Below are positions 32,621 through 40,794 of a DNA stretch of 64,000 bases, piece by piece. Origin of the DNA: Jeotgalibacillus terrae (GTDB taxonomy: Bacteria > Bacillota > Bacilli > Bacillales > Jeotgalibacillaceae); assembly GCF_016908195.1 (NCBI RefSeq), contig NZ_JAFBDK010000005.1, positions 124,001-188,000 on the forward strand, given 5' to 3'. Below the pieces are notes generated by a model that had not been told where the DNA came from, searched no databases, and was given only the letters and a program-made list of their open reading frames with translations. The number at the start of each line of letters is the position of its first letter. The stretch's first letter is position 1. The translations under genes and the position numbers were made by a program.

Positions 32621-33064
32621 ATGAACGATTATCTCTCACTGGATCAGCAATTGTGTTTTGCAGTGTATGAAACATCCGGTGAATTCAATAAGCTGTATAC
32701 GAAAGCGCTCGAACCATTTAACCTGACCTACCCGCAGTATTTAGTGCTGCTGGCGTTATGGGAAAATGACGGTCCCGCTCAAAAAGAGCTTGGTGAAAAG
32801 GTAAGACTGGGGACTGGTACACTGAATCCGATGATTACAAGGATGGCTGCAAATGGCTGGGTAACGAAAGACCGGTCTTCAGGCGACTCAAGAAGTGTCG
32901 TCATTTCACTCACTGAACAGGCGAAAAATACCAAGCATGAGATTGCGCTTGCGATCAAAAAAGCAATTGAACGATGTGGCATTCATCCGGAGGAATATTT
33001 CGAGCTGATGAAGCTTCTTGGTTCAGTTCGTGATAAGATGAAGAGGAGCCGGATTGAACAGTAG
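32621..33064 (+). CDS. ohrR: OhrR-like MarR family peroxide-sensing repressor
   Basis: A 147-residue regulator. DQQLCFAVYETSGEFNKLY carries the sensing Cys12 at the position of OhrR Cys15; the winged helix includes LTYPQYLVLLALWE, GTGTLNPMITRMAANGWV and RSSGDSRSVVISLT. Oxidation of the N-terminal Cys by organic hydroperoxides releases OhrR from DNA. Unusually it is downstream of a GPX gene rather than ohrA. ATG 32621 follows GGAGGGC. Confidence 0.88.
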   Translation: MNDYLSLDQQLCFAVYETSGEFNKLYTKALEPFNLTYPQYLVLLALWENDGPAQKELGEKVRLGTGTLNPMITRMAANGWVTKDRSSGDSRSVVISLTEQAKNTKHEIALAIKKAIERCGIHPEEYFELMKLLGSVRDKMKRSRIEQ

Positions 33065-33129
33065 CGCTCTTCCGGTATCTTAAGTCACTAACGTGTTATG
33101 TGGTATTCTATTCTTTGGAGTGAAAATAG

Positions 33130-33282
33130 ATGGCAAAATCGAAAAAAAGCGGCGTAGGTCAGGGAACCGGCAAAAAAGGCTGGAACCGCTGGCAGTCAAA
33201 AGCTAAAAAAGCGAAAAGCTTTAAACCTTACACAAGTAAGGGAACAAAAGGTCCTTCAGGTAATCAGGACACAGACAAATAA
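33130..33282 (+). CDS. DUF3934 small basic protein
   Basis: A 50-residue Lys-rich protein: MAKSKKSGVGQGTGKKGWNR, then WQSKAKKAKSFKPYTSKG. GTGKKGWNRWQ and KPYTSKG are the DUF3934 hallmark. Family members are tiny Bacillales proteins of unknown function. GGAG lies 10 bases before ATG 33130. A terminator follows immediately. Confidence 0.8.
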   Translation: MAKSKKSGVGQGTGKKGWNRWQSKAKKAKSFKPYTSKGTKGPSGNQDTDK

Positions 33283-33285
33283 GTG

Positions 33286-33327
33286 AAAGCCCGATCATTC
33301 AGGATAGTGGATGGTTGGGCTTTTTTT
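33286..33327 (+). terminator. Terminator after the DUF3934 gene
   Basis: AAAGCCC (33286-33292) pairs with GGGCTTT (33317-33323), with partial extension inward and TTTTTTT at the 3' side. Confidence 0.65.
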
Positions 33328-33355
33328 ATGTGGTTGAAGGGGTGGGAAGGGCTGG

Positions 33356-33503
33356 TGGTTGTATGTTGCCTGCTAGTGGTCGTGTCTGGCGCGCTGATGG
33401 TCGGATACACCCGGGTTAATGGTCTTATCCAGACCTGTGAGTGTAGTATTAGGCTTATTGATGGTTGTATCAGATAAATTAATGGATGGTTTATATTTTC
33501 AGT
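33356..33503 (+). repeat. 21-bp-period intergenic array, family B, copy 1 (7 units)
   Basis: Units with the core TGGTCGTATC start at 33356, 33377, 33398, 33420, 33441, 33462 and 33483 (spacings 21, 21, 22, 21, 21, 21). Examples: TGGTTGTATG, TGGTCGTGTC, TGGTCGGATA, TGGTCTTATC, TGGTTGTATC. The 19-mer GGTCGGATACACCCGGGTT (33399-33417) is identical on the other strand at 51866-51884. One reading frame is open across it by chance, but the frame matching the other copy has stops. Confidence 0.78.
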
Positions 33504-33586
33504 CTCTCTACACCTGTACCCAAATTTTGCTATAATTAATGTAAATCGTTTGAAAAAATAGAAAATTACCAGTTGGAGGAAGACGT

Positions 33587-34192
33587 ATGGAGTTATTAAT
33601 GATCAGGCACGGTCAGTCTGAGGCTGATCTGCTTCATGTTCATGAGGGCAGAGCGGATTTCTCTTTAACTAAAACCGGAGAGGTTCAGGCAGCCAGGATG
33701 TCCCAATATGTCACAGATAATTTCATACCTGACTTGATCATAACAAGTCCGTTAAAACGGGCGCATCAGACTGCGATTATTTTAAGAGAATATACAGGCT
33801 GTGAATTATTGATTGAGAACGATCTGATGGAATTCAATAACGGGGTGCTTGCAGGAGTGACAAGAGAAGAGGCTCTGAGGAAATATCCGATCCCTGATGG
33901 CGGCAGGCCGATCCATGTGCCGATTGAAGGAGGAGAATCCGAGCTGGAGTTCCGGATGAGAGCAGAAAAGACATTACATAAAATATGTAATGATTATATG
34001 GAGTACGACAGGATCGCGATCGTCTCACACGGTGGAATGATTTCCAATCTGTTGAAGTCTTTTCTGGAGCTGCCCATCACCACGCAGGCGGCTTTTCCTA
34101 CAGGTGACACCGGAGTGCATTTAGTGGAAATAACTGCGGAGAAAAAGATAGTGAGGTTTTTAAACAGGCAGGAGCACTTAAGATATGAGTAA
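33587..34192 (+). CDS. Histidine phosphatase superfamily protein
   Basis: A 201-residue phosphoglycerate mutase-like enzyme: MIRHGQSEADLLHVHEGRAD contains the catalytic R-H-G (His8), SPLKRAHQTA the second Arg, and AIVSHGGMISNLL (about 143-155) the second His. Such proteins dephosphorylate small phosphorylated metabolites. GGAGGAAG precedes the ATG. DUF4181 genes follow in the same direction. Confidence 0.9.
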   Translation: MELLMIRHGQSEADLLHVHEGRADFSLTKTGEVQAARMSQYVTDNFIPDLIITSPLKRAHQTAIILREYTGCELLIENDLMEFNNGVLAGVTREEALRKYPIPDGGRPIHVPIEGGESELEFRMRAEKTLHKICNDYMEYDRIAIVSHGGMISNLLKSFLELPITTQAAFPTGDTGVHLVEITAEKKIVRFLNRQEHLRYE

Positions 34193-34203
34193 AGGGGAAT
34201 TAG

Positions 34204-34653
34204 ATGAATTTTTTAGAAGGAGCAAGTGGGTTAGTGCTTCTTATCGCAGCGATTGTCACGATCATTTTAGCCTTTTCATTTCGTCCGATGATAACAAGAA
34301 TACTCGGTGCTGATAAGAAGAAATTTTTTTCGGGCTACGGCTACGTTAATAAAAATCATAAAATCATTGATTGGATGATTAGAGGTGCCGGAATCATTTT
34401 AATTATTGTTTTGGCAGGGGTTCAAATATCCATGCTAAAGAATGGTGGAGAAGTAAAGTGGTATCTGGCAACGTACACAGTGTTATTTGTCATGTTTCCT
34501 TTAACTGAGCTGTTAAGAGCCTACATGGAGTGGAAGCATGCAGATAACGGGAATAATTATAAGGTGACGTTGAGTGAAATCGGATTTCTTGCATGTTTAA
34601 CTGTTGTCATTTTCAGCACAGGATTCTTTGGTGCTTTTGAATTGAATTTTTAA
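34204..34653 (+). CDS. DUF4181 family membrane protein (paralog 1)
   Basis: A 149-residue protein with about four TM segments and the family pattern: FRPMITRILG after TM1, YVNKNHKIIDW, KWYLATYTVLFVMFPLTELL, RAYMEWKHADNGNNYKVTL. DUF4181 is a Bacillales membrane family without known role. A paralog follows 12 bases later and a broken one is at 57920. AGGGGAATTAG precedes the ATG. Confidence 0.82.
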   Translation: MNFLEGASGLVLLIAAIVTIILAFSFRPMITRILGADKKKFFSGYGYVNKNHKIIDWMIRGAGIILIIVLAGVQISMLKNGGEVKWYLATYTVLFVMFPLTELLRAYMEWKHADNGNNYKVTLSEIGFLACLTVVIFSTGFFGAFELNF

Positions 34654-34665
34654 AGGGGGAATTAG

Positions 34666-35127
34666 GTGAATTTTTTAAGTGGAGCAGGCGGGTTTGGAAT
34701 TTTCTTGACGTTGCTAGTGGTATTTGGGGTTTTACTACTGTTTCGCCCGGTGGTGGGCAGAACGATGGGTGTAGACCCACAAAACACTTCTTTCAAGAGA
34801 TATTACATAAATGATACACATAAAAAAGTTGATCGGATTATGTTCTTTTTAATTCTGACGGTAGTCATTGTAGTCTTTGTGATTCAGGTGCCAATCATCT
34901 TTAATGATGGAGAACTGAAATGGTATCTGGATCCTATGCCATGGATTATTGTTCTACTTATTATTGATGAGTGTATTAAAACTTATCTGGAATGGAAGCA
35001 CCAAGAAAACCGGAGAAACTATAAGCTGACACTGCTTGAGACAGGACTGATTATCCTGCTTGCAGTTATCATTATTCCAACCGGCCTTTTCGGCGCATTT
35101 GAGCCTGGGTTTTTAAAACCAATGTAA
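34666..35127 (+). CDS. DUF4181 family membrane protein (paralog 2)
   Basis: A 153-residue protein that parallels the preceding gene: FRPVVGRTMGVDPQ, YINDTHKKVDRIMFF, KWYLDPMPWIIVLLIIDECI, TYLEWKHQENRRNYKLTLLE. GTG 34666 lies behind AAGGGGGAATTAG. The two genes look like a tandem duplication that has since diverged. Confidence 0.82.
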   Translation: MNFLSGAGGFGIFLTLLVVFGVLLLFRPVVGRTMGVDPQNTSFKRYYINDTHKKVDRIMFFLILTVVIVVFVIQVPIIFNDGELKWYLDPMPWIIVLLIIDECIKTYLEWKHQENRRNYKLTLLETGLIILLAVIIIPTGLFGAFEPGFLKPM

Positions 35128-35143
35128 ATAAAAGAGGTGTATC

Positions 35144-35428
35144 ATGTTAAAAGTGATAAAACTGTCAGCCGGACTGGTTGCAAGCATCGTGCTGGGGCTG
35201 ATATTTGGCGGGGGCATTGATCTTGATGATATCAAATTCCGCAAAAACATCAAACGCTTGAAAAAAGAACCGTGGTTCAAAAGGATAGAGCAGAATGGAC
35301 TTTACTATGAAAAAATTTATCAAAATGCAGCGTTGAGAGAGTATCTGTTCCAGGATGATATCGTCACCAGAATTTTAGAGGATGAAAAAGAGAAGGATCA
35401 ACTCATAAAGCTGATCCAGTCTGTCTAA
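35144..35428 (+). CDS. Small protein with one N-terminal TM segment
   Basis: A 94-residue protein: MLKVIKLSAGLVASIVLGLIFGG is hydrophobic, followed by a charged cytoplasmic or extracellular domain (FRKNIKRLKKEPWFKRIEQN, then LREYLFQDDIVTRILEDEKE). AGAGGTG precedes the ATG. It is 16 bases downstream of the DUF4181 pair. Not recognised. Confidence 0.65.
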   Translation: MLKVIKLSAGLVASIVLGLIFGGGIDLDDIKFRKNIKRLKKEPWFKRIEQNGLYYEKIYQNAALREYLFQDDIVTRILEDEKEKDQLIKLIQSV

Positions 35429-35430
35429 TC

Positions 35431-35838
35431 TTACAAAGTAAAGAAAAAAACAAATGAAATAACTGCTCCGTTAGATAAGATAAATAGGTTTGAAATGCGA
35501 TTCATTAACTGTTCTTTATATGAAAATCGGATCATCACTGATTCAATCAGCCAGAAGCAGATGACTGCACTAAAGACCGGAATCATGAAATCAGCACCCA
35601 GAACTGCAGTTACAGCTGCAAAGCCGCCTGCCATGTATAAAGCAAGGCGGGCTGAGGTGCAGAGATTCATCAGCCTTGCAATGATTGACAGCGGCAAAGC
35701 TGTCAGGAGAAGTCCTGCTGCAAAATAGAAATAATAGATCATGATAGATAGATCAAGTGACGGAAGAGGGAAAATCAGTGTAAACGCGATCGTGACGATC
35801 GTCAATGTGATGAGTAATGCCTGAAAAGTTATTTTCAT
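35431..35838 (-). CDS. Four-TM membrane protein
   Basis: A 135-residue, mostly hydrophobic protein (segments about 6-24, 31-52, 66-90, 112-133) with a loop RFSYKEQLMNRISN. Its start overlaps the racemase stop by 4 bases (ATGA), so translation is coupled. The layout is similar to the four-TM protein at 29290. Function unknown. Confidence 0.62.
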   Translation of the reverse strand: MKITFQALLITLTIVTIAFTLIFPLPSLDLSIMIYYFYFAAGLLLTALPLSIIARLMNLCTSARLALYMAGGFAAVTAVLGADFMIPVFSAVICFWLIESVMIRFSYKEQLMNRISNLFILSNGAVISFVFFFTL

Positions 35839-36533
35839 GTTGAGTCTCTTAAAGACATTTTCACAGCTTCTGTTGCATGGATTTCTGCTGTATCAAATAT
35901 TGGCACAGTAACGTCTTCAGGACTAATCAGCAAGCCGATTTCTGTGCAGCCAAGCACGATCCCGTCTGCACCATCATTGATGAGCTGCTGAATCACTGCT
36001 TTGTAATAGTCACGTGAATCAGGCCTGATTTGACCCAGACAGAGTTCCTCAAAAATTATCCGGTTGATCTGATGCCTGGCGTCCTGATCTGGTATTAGTA
36101 CATGAATGTCCTGTGATGTTAGTCGCTCTTTGTAAAAGTCCTGCTCCATTGTGTATTTAGTGCCTAACAAACCGACTTTACGAATGTCAGCCTGGTGGAT
36201 TTGTTTTGCTGTGGCATCTGCTATATGTAAAACAGGAATATTTACTTTTTTCTCAATGTCATCAATGACCTTGTGCATCGTATTTGTACAAATCACAACA
36301 AAATCAGCTCCGGCATTCTCCAGTGAAACAGCTGCTTCAGCCAGTCTTTTACCTGCCGATTCCCAGTCACCTTCTGCCTGATAACGTTCAATCTCATCAA
36401 AATCCACGCTATACAAAACGCACTTAGCAGAATGCAGACCTCCAAGCCGAGCTTTCACTTTTTCATTGATGATCCGGTAATAAGAAGCTGAGGACTCCCA
36501 GCTCATCCCGCCAATCAGACCAATTGTTTTCAA
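35835..36533 (-). CDS. Aspartate/glutamate racemase family protein
   Basis: A 232-residue cofactor-independent racemase: GLIGGMSWESSASYYRIINE opens the protein, catalytic Cys82 lies in ICTNTMH and Cys196 in LGCTEIGLL, the two-base mechanism pair. The W-E-S-S-A-x-Y-Y motif is that of YgeA-type broad-specificity racemases. TTG 36533 (9 bases after AAAGGAG) is better than TTG 36539, only 3 bases away. Confidence 0.88.
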   Translation of the reverse strand: MKTIGLIGGMSWESSASYYRIINEKVKARLGGLHSAKCVLYSVDFDEIERYQAEGDWESAGKRLAEAAVSLENAGADFVVICTNTMHKVIDDIEKKVNIPVLHIADATAKQIHQADIRKVGLLGTKYTMEQDFYKERLTSQDIHVLIPDQDARHQINRIIFEELCLGQIRPDSRDYYKAVIQQLINDGADGIVLGCTEIGLLISPEDVTVPIFDTAEIHATEAVKMSLRDST

Positions 36534-36613
36534 ATCCAATCACTCCTTTGTTCATGCAAGTATACTATTTTTATCGTGTTGTAAAAAGCTCATGTAAGTG
36601 GAGGTATTAATCA

Positions 36614-37027
36614 GTGAGAGATAGAAGTGCAGTGGTGATCATTCAAAACGGGCAAGTTGCGCTGATTAAAAGAGTCAGAGATCACGAAGTGTATTACGTG
36701 TTTCCGGGAGGCGGAATCGAATCTGGCGAGACACCTGTGGAAGCAGCTGCAAGAGAGGCTTTTGAAGAGCTGAGCGTGGAAGTGGATGTTGGGGAGTGTT
36801 TTGCAAAGGTTCAGTATCAAGGTACGCAGTATTTCTTTCATGCGCATATCATTGGCGGGATATTCGGAGCAGGACAGGGTGAAGAGTATACAGAAGTGCC
36901 CCAAAGCCGAGGGGATTATATACCGTTATGGGTAGATCTGAGTGATCTGGCGGTGATTAATGTGAAGCCGGTAGAAGTGGGAGTGAAGGTTATGGACTTA
37001 TGGGCATCGGAAGAGGAAAAAACATGA
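36614..37027 (+). CDS. Nudix hydrolase
   Basis: A 137-residue protein with the box GGGIESGETPVEAAAREAFE then ELSV, in which the usual Gly near the end is Ser. SAVVIIQNGQVALIKRVRDH forms the first strand. GTG 36614 follows GGAGGT. Its stop overlaps the GNAT start (ATGA), so the two enzymes are translationally coupled. Substrate unknown. Confidence 0.85.
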   Translation: MRDRSAVVIIQNGQVALIKRVRDHEVYYVFPGGGIESGETPVEAAAREAFEELSVEVDVGECFAKVQYQGTQYFFHAHIIGGIFGAGQGEEYTEVPQSRGDYIPLWVDLSDLAVINVKPVEVGVKVMDLWASEEEKT

Positions 37028-37554
37028 TTTCGTTGGTTAAATTCAATAATGAGTTAAATGAGTTAATTACTTTTTTGGTCGAGAGCGAGTGGCCGTTTCA
37101 TGCAGAAGTTGCGGTATCGGAAAAGGATATTAGAAAGGCTGTTCTTGAAAAATGGTACGAGGATGGCCGTGAGACTTTCTGGGTAATAAGAGCGGACCAG
37201 ATCTGCGGGTTACTGATTATTCATGATATTGAAGATACGATTCCTTTATTTGATCTGCGCTTGGCAGAGAGCTGCAGAGGCCATGGAATAGGTTCTGAAG
37301 TTTTGGAGTGGCTGAAAACTTATCTGTTTGACCGTCCAAATCCAAAGGTCAGGATCGAGGCTTATACACGGGTTGATAATATTGGTATGAGAAAAGCATT
37401 TACGAGAAGTGGATTTGTAAAAGAAGGTTACTTGCGAAATGCCTGGGAAAGCGATAACGGGGAGGTCTATGATGCTTTTTGTTATGCGGCGACGCTTGAG
37501 GATTGGAAAAATGGAACCATCAGGTCTATCAGGATCGATGAAGAGCCATATTAG
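37024..37554 (+). CDS. GNAT acetyltransferase, RimJ/RimL-like
   Basis: A 176-residue protein: FWVIRADQICGLLIIHDIED, FDLRLAESCRGHGIGSEVLE (acetyl-CoA loop R-G-H-G-I-G) and IEAYTRVDNIGMRKAFTRSG then FVKEGYLRNAW. ATG 37024 overlaps the upstream Nudix stop and is preceded by GGAAAAAAC; the in-frame ATG at 37000 lies inside the Nudix gene. Substrate unknown. Confidence 0.84.
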   Translation: MISLVKFNNELNELITFLVESEWPFHAEVAVSEKDIRKAVLEKWYEDGRETFWVIRADQICGLLIIHDIEDTIPLFDLRLAESCRGHGIGSEVLEWLKTYLFDRPNPKVRIEAYTRVDNIGMRKAFTRSGFVKEGYLRNAWESDNGEVYDAFCYAATLEDWKNGTIRSIRIDEEPY

Positions 37555-37588
37555 GTTTGTAGATGAATAGTTAAAGGAGGACTTACAT

Positions 37589-38464
37589 ATGCAGATAAAA
37601 CCAACAGACATACAATTAAAAGAATGGGCTGATACACATGTTCCACCTCAGGATTTTTTCTTTTTAGATGAAGTTGTTTTAGAAAAACTAAAAGGCCATT
37701 TATTAGCTGTAAAACTATATACGCGTAAGGAGTTTTTTTCGAATTCGGACTATAACACGATTCAATTAAATAATAGTTATATGTATTGGGCATTAGAAAA
37801 AGGTGTCAGCAGTGTAATTGTTGCTGATCCATTATGGCTAAATTCTCTGCCTGATCAAATAAAAGCGAAGTTGCTTGAATGTCAGCTTCATAACCGCAAA
37901 GGATTAATTTTCCCGGAAGAGATGTTTCCTTCGATTAACTTTATACCTGAAGAACATATTTTTCATGTGCAAAATAAAAGGTATGTCGTTATTCAAAAAG
38001 CACTCTGGAGTTCTTTTGGTGAGGAAGTCAGAAAAGACGTAATGATGAATTATGCGCAGTTATGGGATGCGTGGCAAGCTGATCCGCTCCCTTCAAACTC
38101 TCCCACTCACCTGAAAAATTATGCTAATCGTTTCAGTGATCAGCACGGTGCTAACTGTCTTGCTGCTGCAATTTATAGTGCGACAGGTGATGAAACTGTC
38201 ATTCATACCTGGATGAAGCAGGATCAATTCGCAGAGGCACTGAACAAATCCGAATACAAACTGACGCATGATGGTCAACTGGCCGAAGATATTGTTACCT
38301 GGGTTGATGAACAGGACGTTATACAACACGCTGCTTTCTACCTCGGCGATTCGCTTTACTTTAATAAAAATGGTCAGACTTGCTTCAATCCATGGAAGAT
38401 TGTTCGTGATGATGAATTAGAGCGGGAATGGGGTGCGTTCAACAGGAGAGTCTATCGCCGATAA
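37589..38464 (+). CDS. Unknown protein with possible papain-like Cys/His domain
   Basis: A 291-residue soluble protein. The first 165 residues are unfamiliar. The C-terminal part has FSDQHGANCLAAAIYSATGD (Cys near 192) and later DVIQHAAFYLGDSLYFNKNG (His near 251), the order and spacing of catalytic Cys and His in NlpC/P60- or papain-like hydrolases, and the final QTCFNPWKIV. Family not recognised; the catalytic reading is an inference. GGAGG precedes the ATG. Monocistronic. Confidence 0.6.
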   Translation: MQIKPTDIQLKEWADTHVPPQDFFFLDEVVLEKLKGHLLAVKLYTRKEFFSNSDYNTIQLNNSYMYWALEKGVSSVIVADPLWLNSLPDQIKAKLLECQLHNRKGLIFPEEMFPSINFIPEEHIFHVQNKRYVVIQKALWSSFGEEVRKDVMMNYAQLWDAWQADPLPSNSPTHLKNYANRFSDQHGANCLAAAIYSATGDETVIHTWMKQDQFAEALNKSEYKLTHDGQLAEDIVTWVDEQDVIQHAAFYLGDSLYFNKNGQTCFNPWKIVRDDELEREWGAFNRRVYRR

Positions 38465-38518
38465 GCGGAACAGCCCTGACCGCTCCACCAAAAATACATA
38501 GAATATAGGTGAAGTTTT

Positions 38519-39070
38519 TTGAACGATACTACATACACAGGGATTCTGCTGTATCCAAGATTTAGTGAGTACGAATTATCAGTACTATTATCAGTTTTGC
38601 AGCAGGGTGGAAAAAAAGTACTCTACATAGGATTAGAACATCAGGTGGTGAAAGGGGAAGCGGGCCTTCCTTGCATACCTGAGACTACCATTCAGGAAGT
38701 TGATATTTCAAAGCTTGATAGTATTGTACTGCCTGGTGTTGATGATTTTGAACACTTGGTTGACCATAAGGAGCTTTCAGCTTTTATCAAAAGGATCAAT
38801 GCTCAGGGGAAAATCATTGGAGCGATATCCAGTGCGCCTTACCTGCTTGCTCAAAGTGGGGTGTTATGTGATAGAAAATATACGACAGGCTTAACGGCTG
38901 AGCAAAGAGCATTCTTAGGGGGATTTACTGATGCGTATTTTGTTGACGCACCAACCGTTGTTGATGGGCAGATTGTAACTGCAAGAGGCTCAGCATTCGT
39001 TGATTTTGCTTTTAAGTACGGGGAATTGTTGCAATTACACTTTCAAAAAAACTGGTACGTTCAGAGATAG
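38519..39070 (+). CDS. DJ-1/PfpI family protein with Ser at the nucleophile position
   Basis: A 183-residue protein with the DJ-1 fold: GILLYPRFSEYELSVLLSVL, SIVLPGVDDFEHLVD and KIIGAISSAPYLLAQSGVL. In the nucleophile elbow, where the family has A-I-C, this protein has A-I-S, so the usual Cys chemistry would be lost or changed. TTG 38519 follows AGGTGAAG. Related to the YdeA-like subgroup. It may be a binding or regulatory protein. Confidence 0.82.
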   Translation: MNDTTYTGILLYPRFSEYELSVLLSVLQQGGKKVLYIGLEHQVVKGEAGLPCIPETTIQEVDISKLDSIVLPGVDDFEHLVDHKELSAFIKRINAQGKIIGAISSAPYLLAQSGVLCDRKYTTGLTAEQRAFLGGFTDAYFVDAPTVVDGQIVTARGSAFVDFAFKYGELLQLHFQKNWYVQR

Positions 39071-39103
39071 ATGACAGACAGGGACAGATCCAGGCGCCAT
39101 TTG

Positions 39104-39134
39104 AAATCTCTTACAAAAAGTAAGAGATTTTTTT
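39104..39134 (+). terminator. Terminator after the DJ-1-like gene
   Basis: AAATCTCTTAC (39104-39114), loop AAAAA, GTAAGAGATTT (39120-39130), then TTTT. Downstream, 39135-39292 is AT-rich and should hold the chemoreceptor promoter; I see no gene there. Confidence 0.82.
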
Positions 39135-39292
39135 AGTATCAAAAATTATTTTTTAGAAATTAAAGGGATTTTAGAGTGAGGTATTGAACTTAAAAAGGCG
39201 TGACTTTAGCATTACTTGATTAAGTATTTTGATTTAACAAAACTTTATATACATAAATTATTTACCATCATTTTAACATTGGAGGGATCAAT

Positions 39293-40207
39293 ATGACCGG
39301 GCATTATACAGAAGATGCAGTAACAGATGATCTTGTCGTTAAAGCGATTGAGGACAATTTAGCCATAATCAGATTCGATAAAAATCGCAGGGTCGCTTAT
39401 GTGAATAATAATTTTGCAGAGACGGTCGGTTACAGCAATAGAGAGCTTGAAGGTATGCAGCATCGTGATTTATGTTTTCCTGATTTTGTTAATAGTAGTG
39501 AATATGAACTGTTCTGGAGAGATCTTTTCGAGGGTAAAACGTTTCAGGATAAAATCGAACGAAAGCATAAAAACGGTGATTCAATTTGGCTGGATGCTAC
39601 GTACATGCCTGTATATAATCAGGACCAAAGTGAAGTAATCGGTGTAACAAAGATTGCAACTGATGTAACGGTAAAGTATACAAAAACGAAAGAAATGGCA
39701 TCAGAGCTAAGAAGCGTTTCTGAAAACCTCTATGAACGGTCACAGCAGGGGATGGAGAGAAGTAAAGAGCTGCTTGAGCATATTGACGGCATTAAGTTCA
39801 CATCAGAAGAAAATGCTGAGACACTTGATGTGTTAAACAAAAAAACAAATGAAATCAATGGCGTGGTTAAAACGATTCGTGAAATCGCAAGCCAGACCAA
39901 TTTGCTGGCACTGAATGCTACAATTGAAGCTGCAAGAGCCGGTGAGCATGGCAGAGGATTTGATGTGGTAGCAAAAGAGGTCAGAAAGCTGTCGGAACGT
40001 GTGGAACAGTCAATCAGTGAAGTCAAAGAGACGGTGGATTCCATCACCAATGAAGTTGACAAAATCACGTCAGGAACAGGCTCAGTGATGAAGCGTGTGA
40101 ACGATAGCCATGCCCAAATCCAGACGACTGTAGAAGATTTCGAGGTGATTGGTACCTCGGCGAAAAAGCTGGATGAGCAGTCAAAGGTGATTACAAGTAC
40201 TGTTTAA
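39293..40207 (+). CDS. Soluble PAS-containing chemoreceptor (MCP)
   Basis: A 304-residue cytoplasmic methyl-accepting-type protein with no TM segment. PAS domain about 15-125 ([40 protein letters not shown]); coiled-coil signalling domain from about 145, with the invariant tip [20 protein letters not shown] near 200. It probably senses an intracellular signal such as oxygen or redox through PAS and feeds CheA. It is similar in layout to YfmS/HemAT-type soluble receptors. GGAGGGA precedes the ATG. Confidence 0.9.
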   Translation: MTGHYTEDAVTDDLVVKAIEDNLAIIRFDKNRRVAYVNNNFAETVGYSNRELEGMQHRDLCFPDFVNSSEYELFWRDLFEGKTFQDKIERKHKNGDSIWLDATYMPVYNQDQSEVIGVTKIATDVTVKYTKTKEMASELRSVSENLYERSQQGMERSKELLEHIDGIKFTSEENAETLDVLNKKTNEINGVVKTIREIASQTNLLALNATIEAARAGEHGRGFDVVAKEVRKLSERVEQSISEVKETVDSITNEVDKITSGTGSVMKRVNDSHAQIQTTVEDFEVIGTSAKKLDEQSKVITSTV

Positions 40208-40221
40208 GGATAACTAGTCAA

Positions 40222-40254
40222 AAATAGCATGGGAAAAGCTTTCCCATGCTATTT
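40222..40254. terminator. Terminator between convergent genes
   Basis: AAATAGCATGGGAAA (40222-40236), loop AGC, TTTCCCATGCTATTT (40240-40254), a perfect 15-bp stem followed by GTTTTT. Confidence 0.85.
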
Positions 40255-40794
40255 GTTTTTCTCCAGCCAGTTTTTTCTGCTCAAAACCATTAGAATCTCA
40301 TCTGTATATTGCCCATTTACTTTTGTTTTCTCAGTAGCAATGGGCAAAAACCCTGCTTGTTCATAAATGTGAAGCGCCCGGTGATTAATTGATAAGACGC
40401 TTAATGTCAGTTGACTCAATGGAGTTTTGACAAACATATAATCAGCAAGGAGCGCTAAAGCTTCTTTACCAAAACCCTTATTTCTTCCCTCTGAACCAAT
40501 CATGATGCGAAAATTCATACTGTGCAGCTGTTCATCGTATTCGTTTACCACAACTTCTCCGATGACCTGATTTGAAGCGTGGGATTCAATTGCCAAATCC
40601 AGACGCTCAGTCTGTTCATTACGGGTCAAATACCAGGTGGTAACGATGTTTTCGTCAAAATCACCTGAACTACCAGTAAGCTCGATGACTTCGGGGTCTG
40701 TCAGGCACTTTTTGATGGCTGGAAGATCTTCTCTAGTAAATGGTCGCAATGTAATCTTTTTTCCTGTAATTGTGGGTTTGTGTGATAAGTCCAA
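40249..40794 (-). CDS. GNAT acetyltransferase, RimJ/RimL type
   Basis: A 181-residue protein: KKITLRPFTREDLPAIKKCL, FRIMIGSEGRNKGFGKEALA (acetyl-CoA loop) and LTLSVLSINHRALHIYEQAG then FLPI. TTG 40794 directly abuts the stop of the hydrolase gene, with GGGGGAAAA in front, so the two are coupled. Substrate unknown. Confidence 0.83.
   Translation of the reverse strand: MDLSHKPTITGKKITLRPFTREDLPAIKKCLTDPEVIELTGSSGDFDENIVTTWYLTRNEQTERLDLAIESHASNQVIGEVVVNEYDEQLHSMNFRIMIGSEGRNKGFGKEALALLADYMFVKTPLSQLTLSVLSINHRALHIYEQAGFLPIATEKTKVNGQYTDEILMVLSRKNWLEKNK

Noticed and set aside
33283-33477. Open 64-codon frame across the family B array
   Set aside because: It starts inside a terminator region without a ribosome binding site, and the frame equivalent to the other array is broken by stops. 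The open frame is a by-product of a 21-base (7-codon) period.
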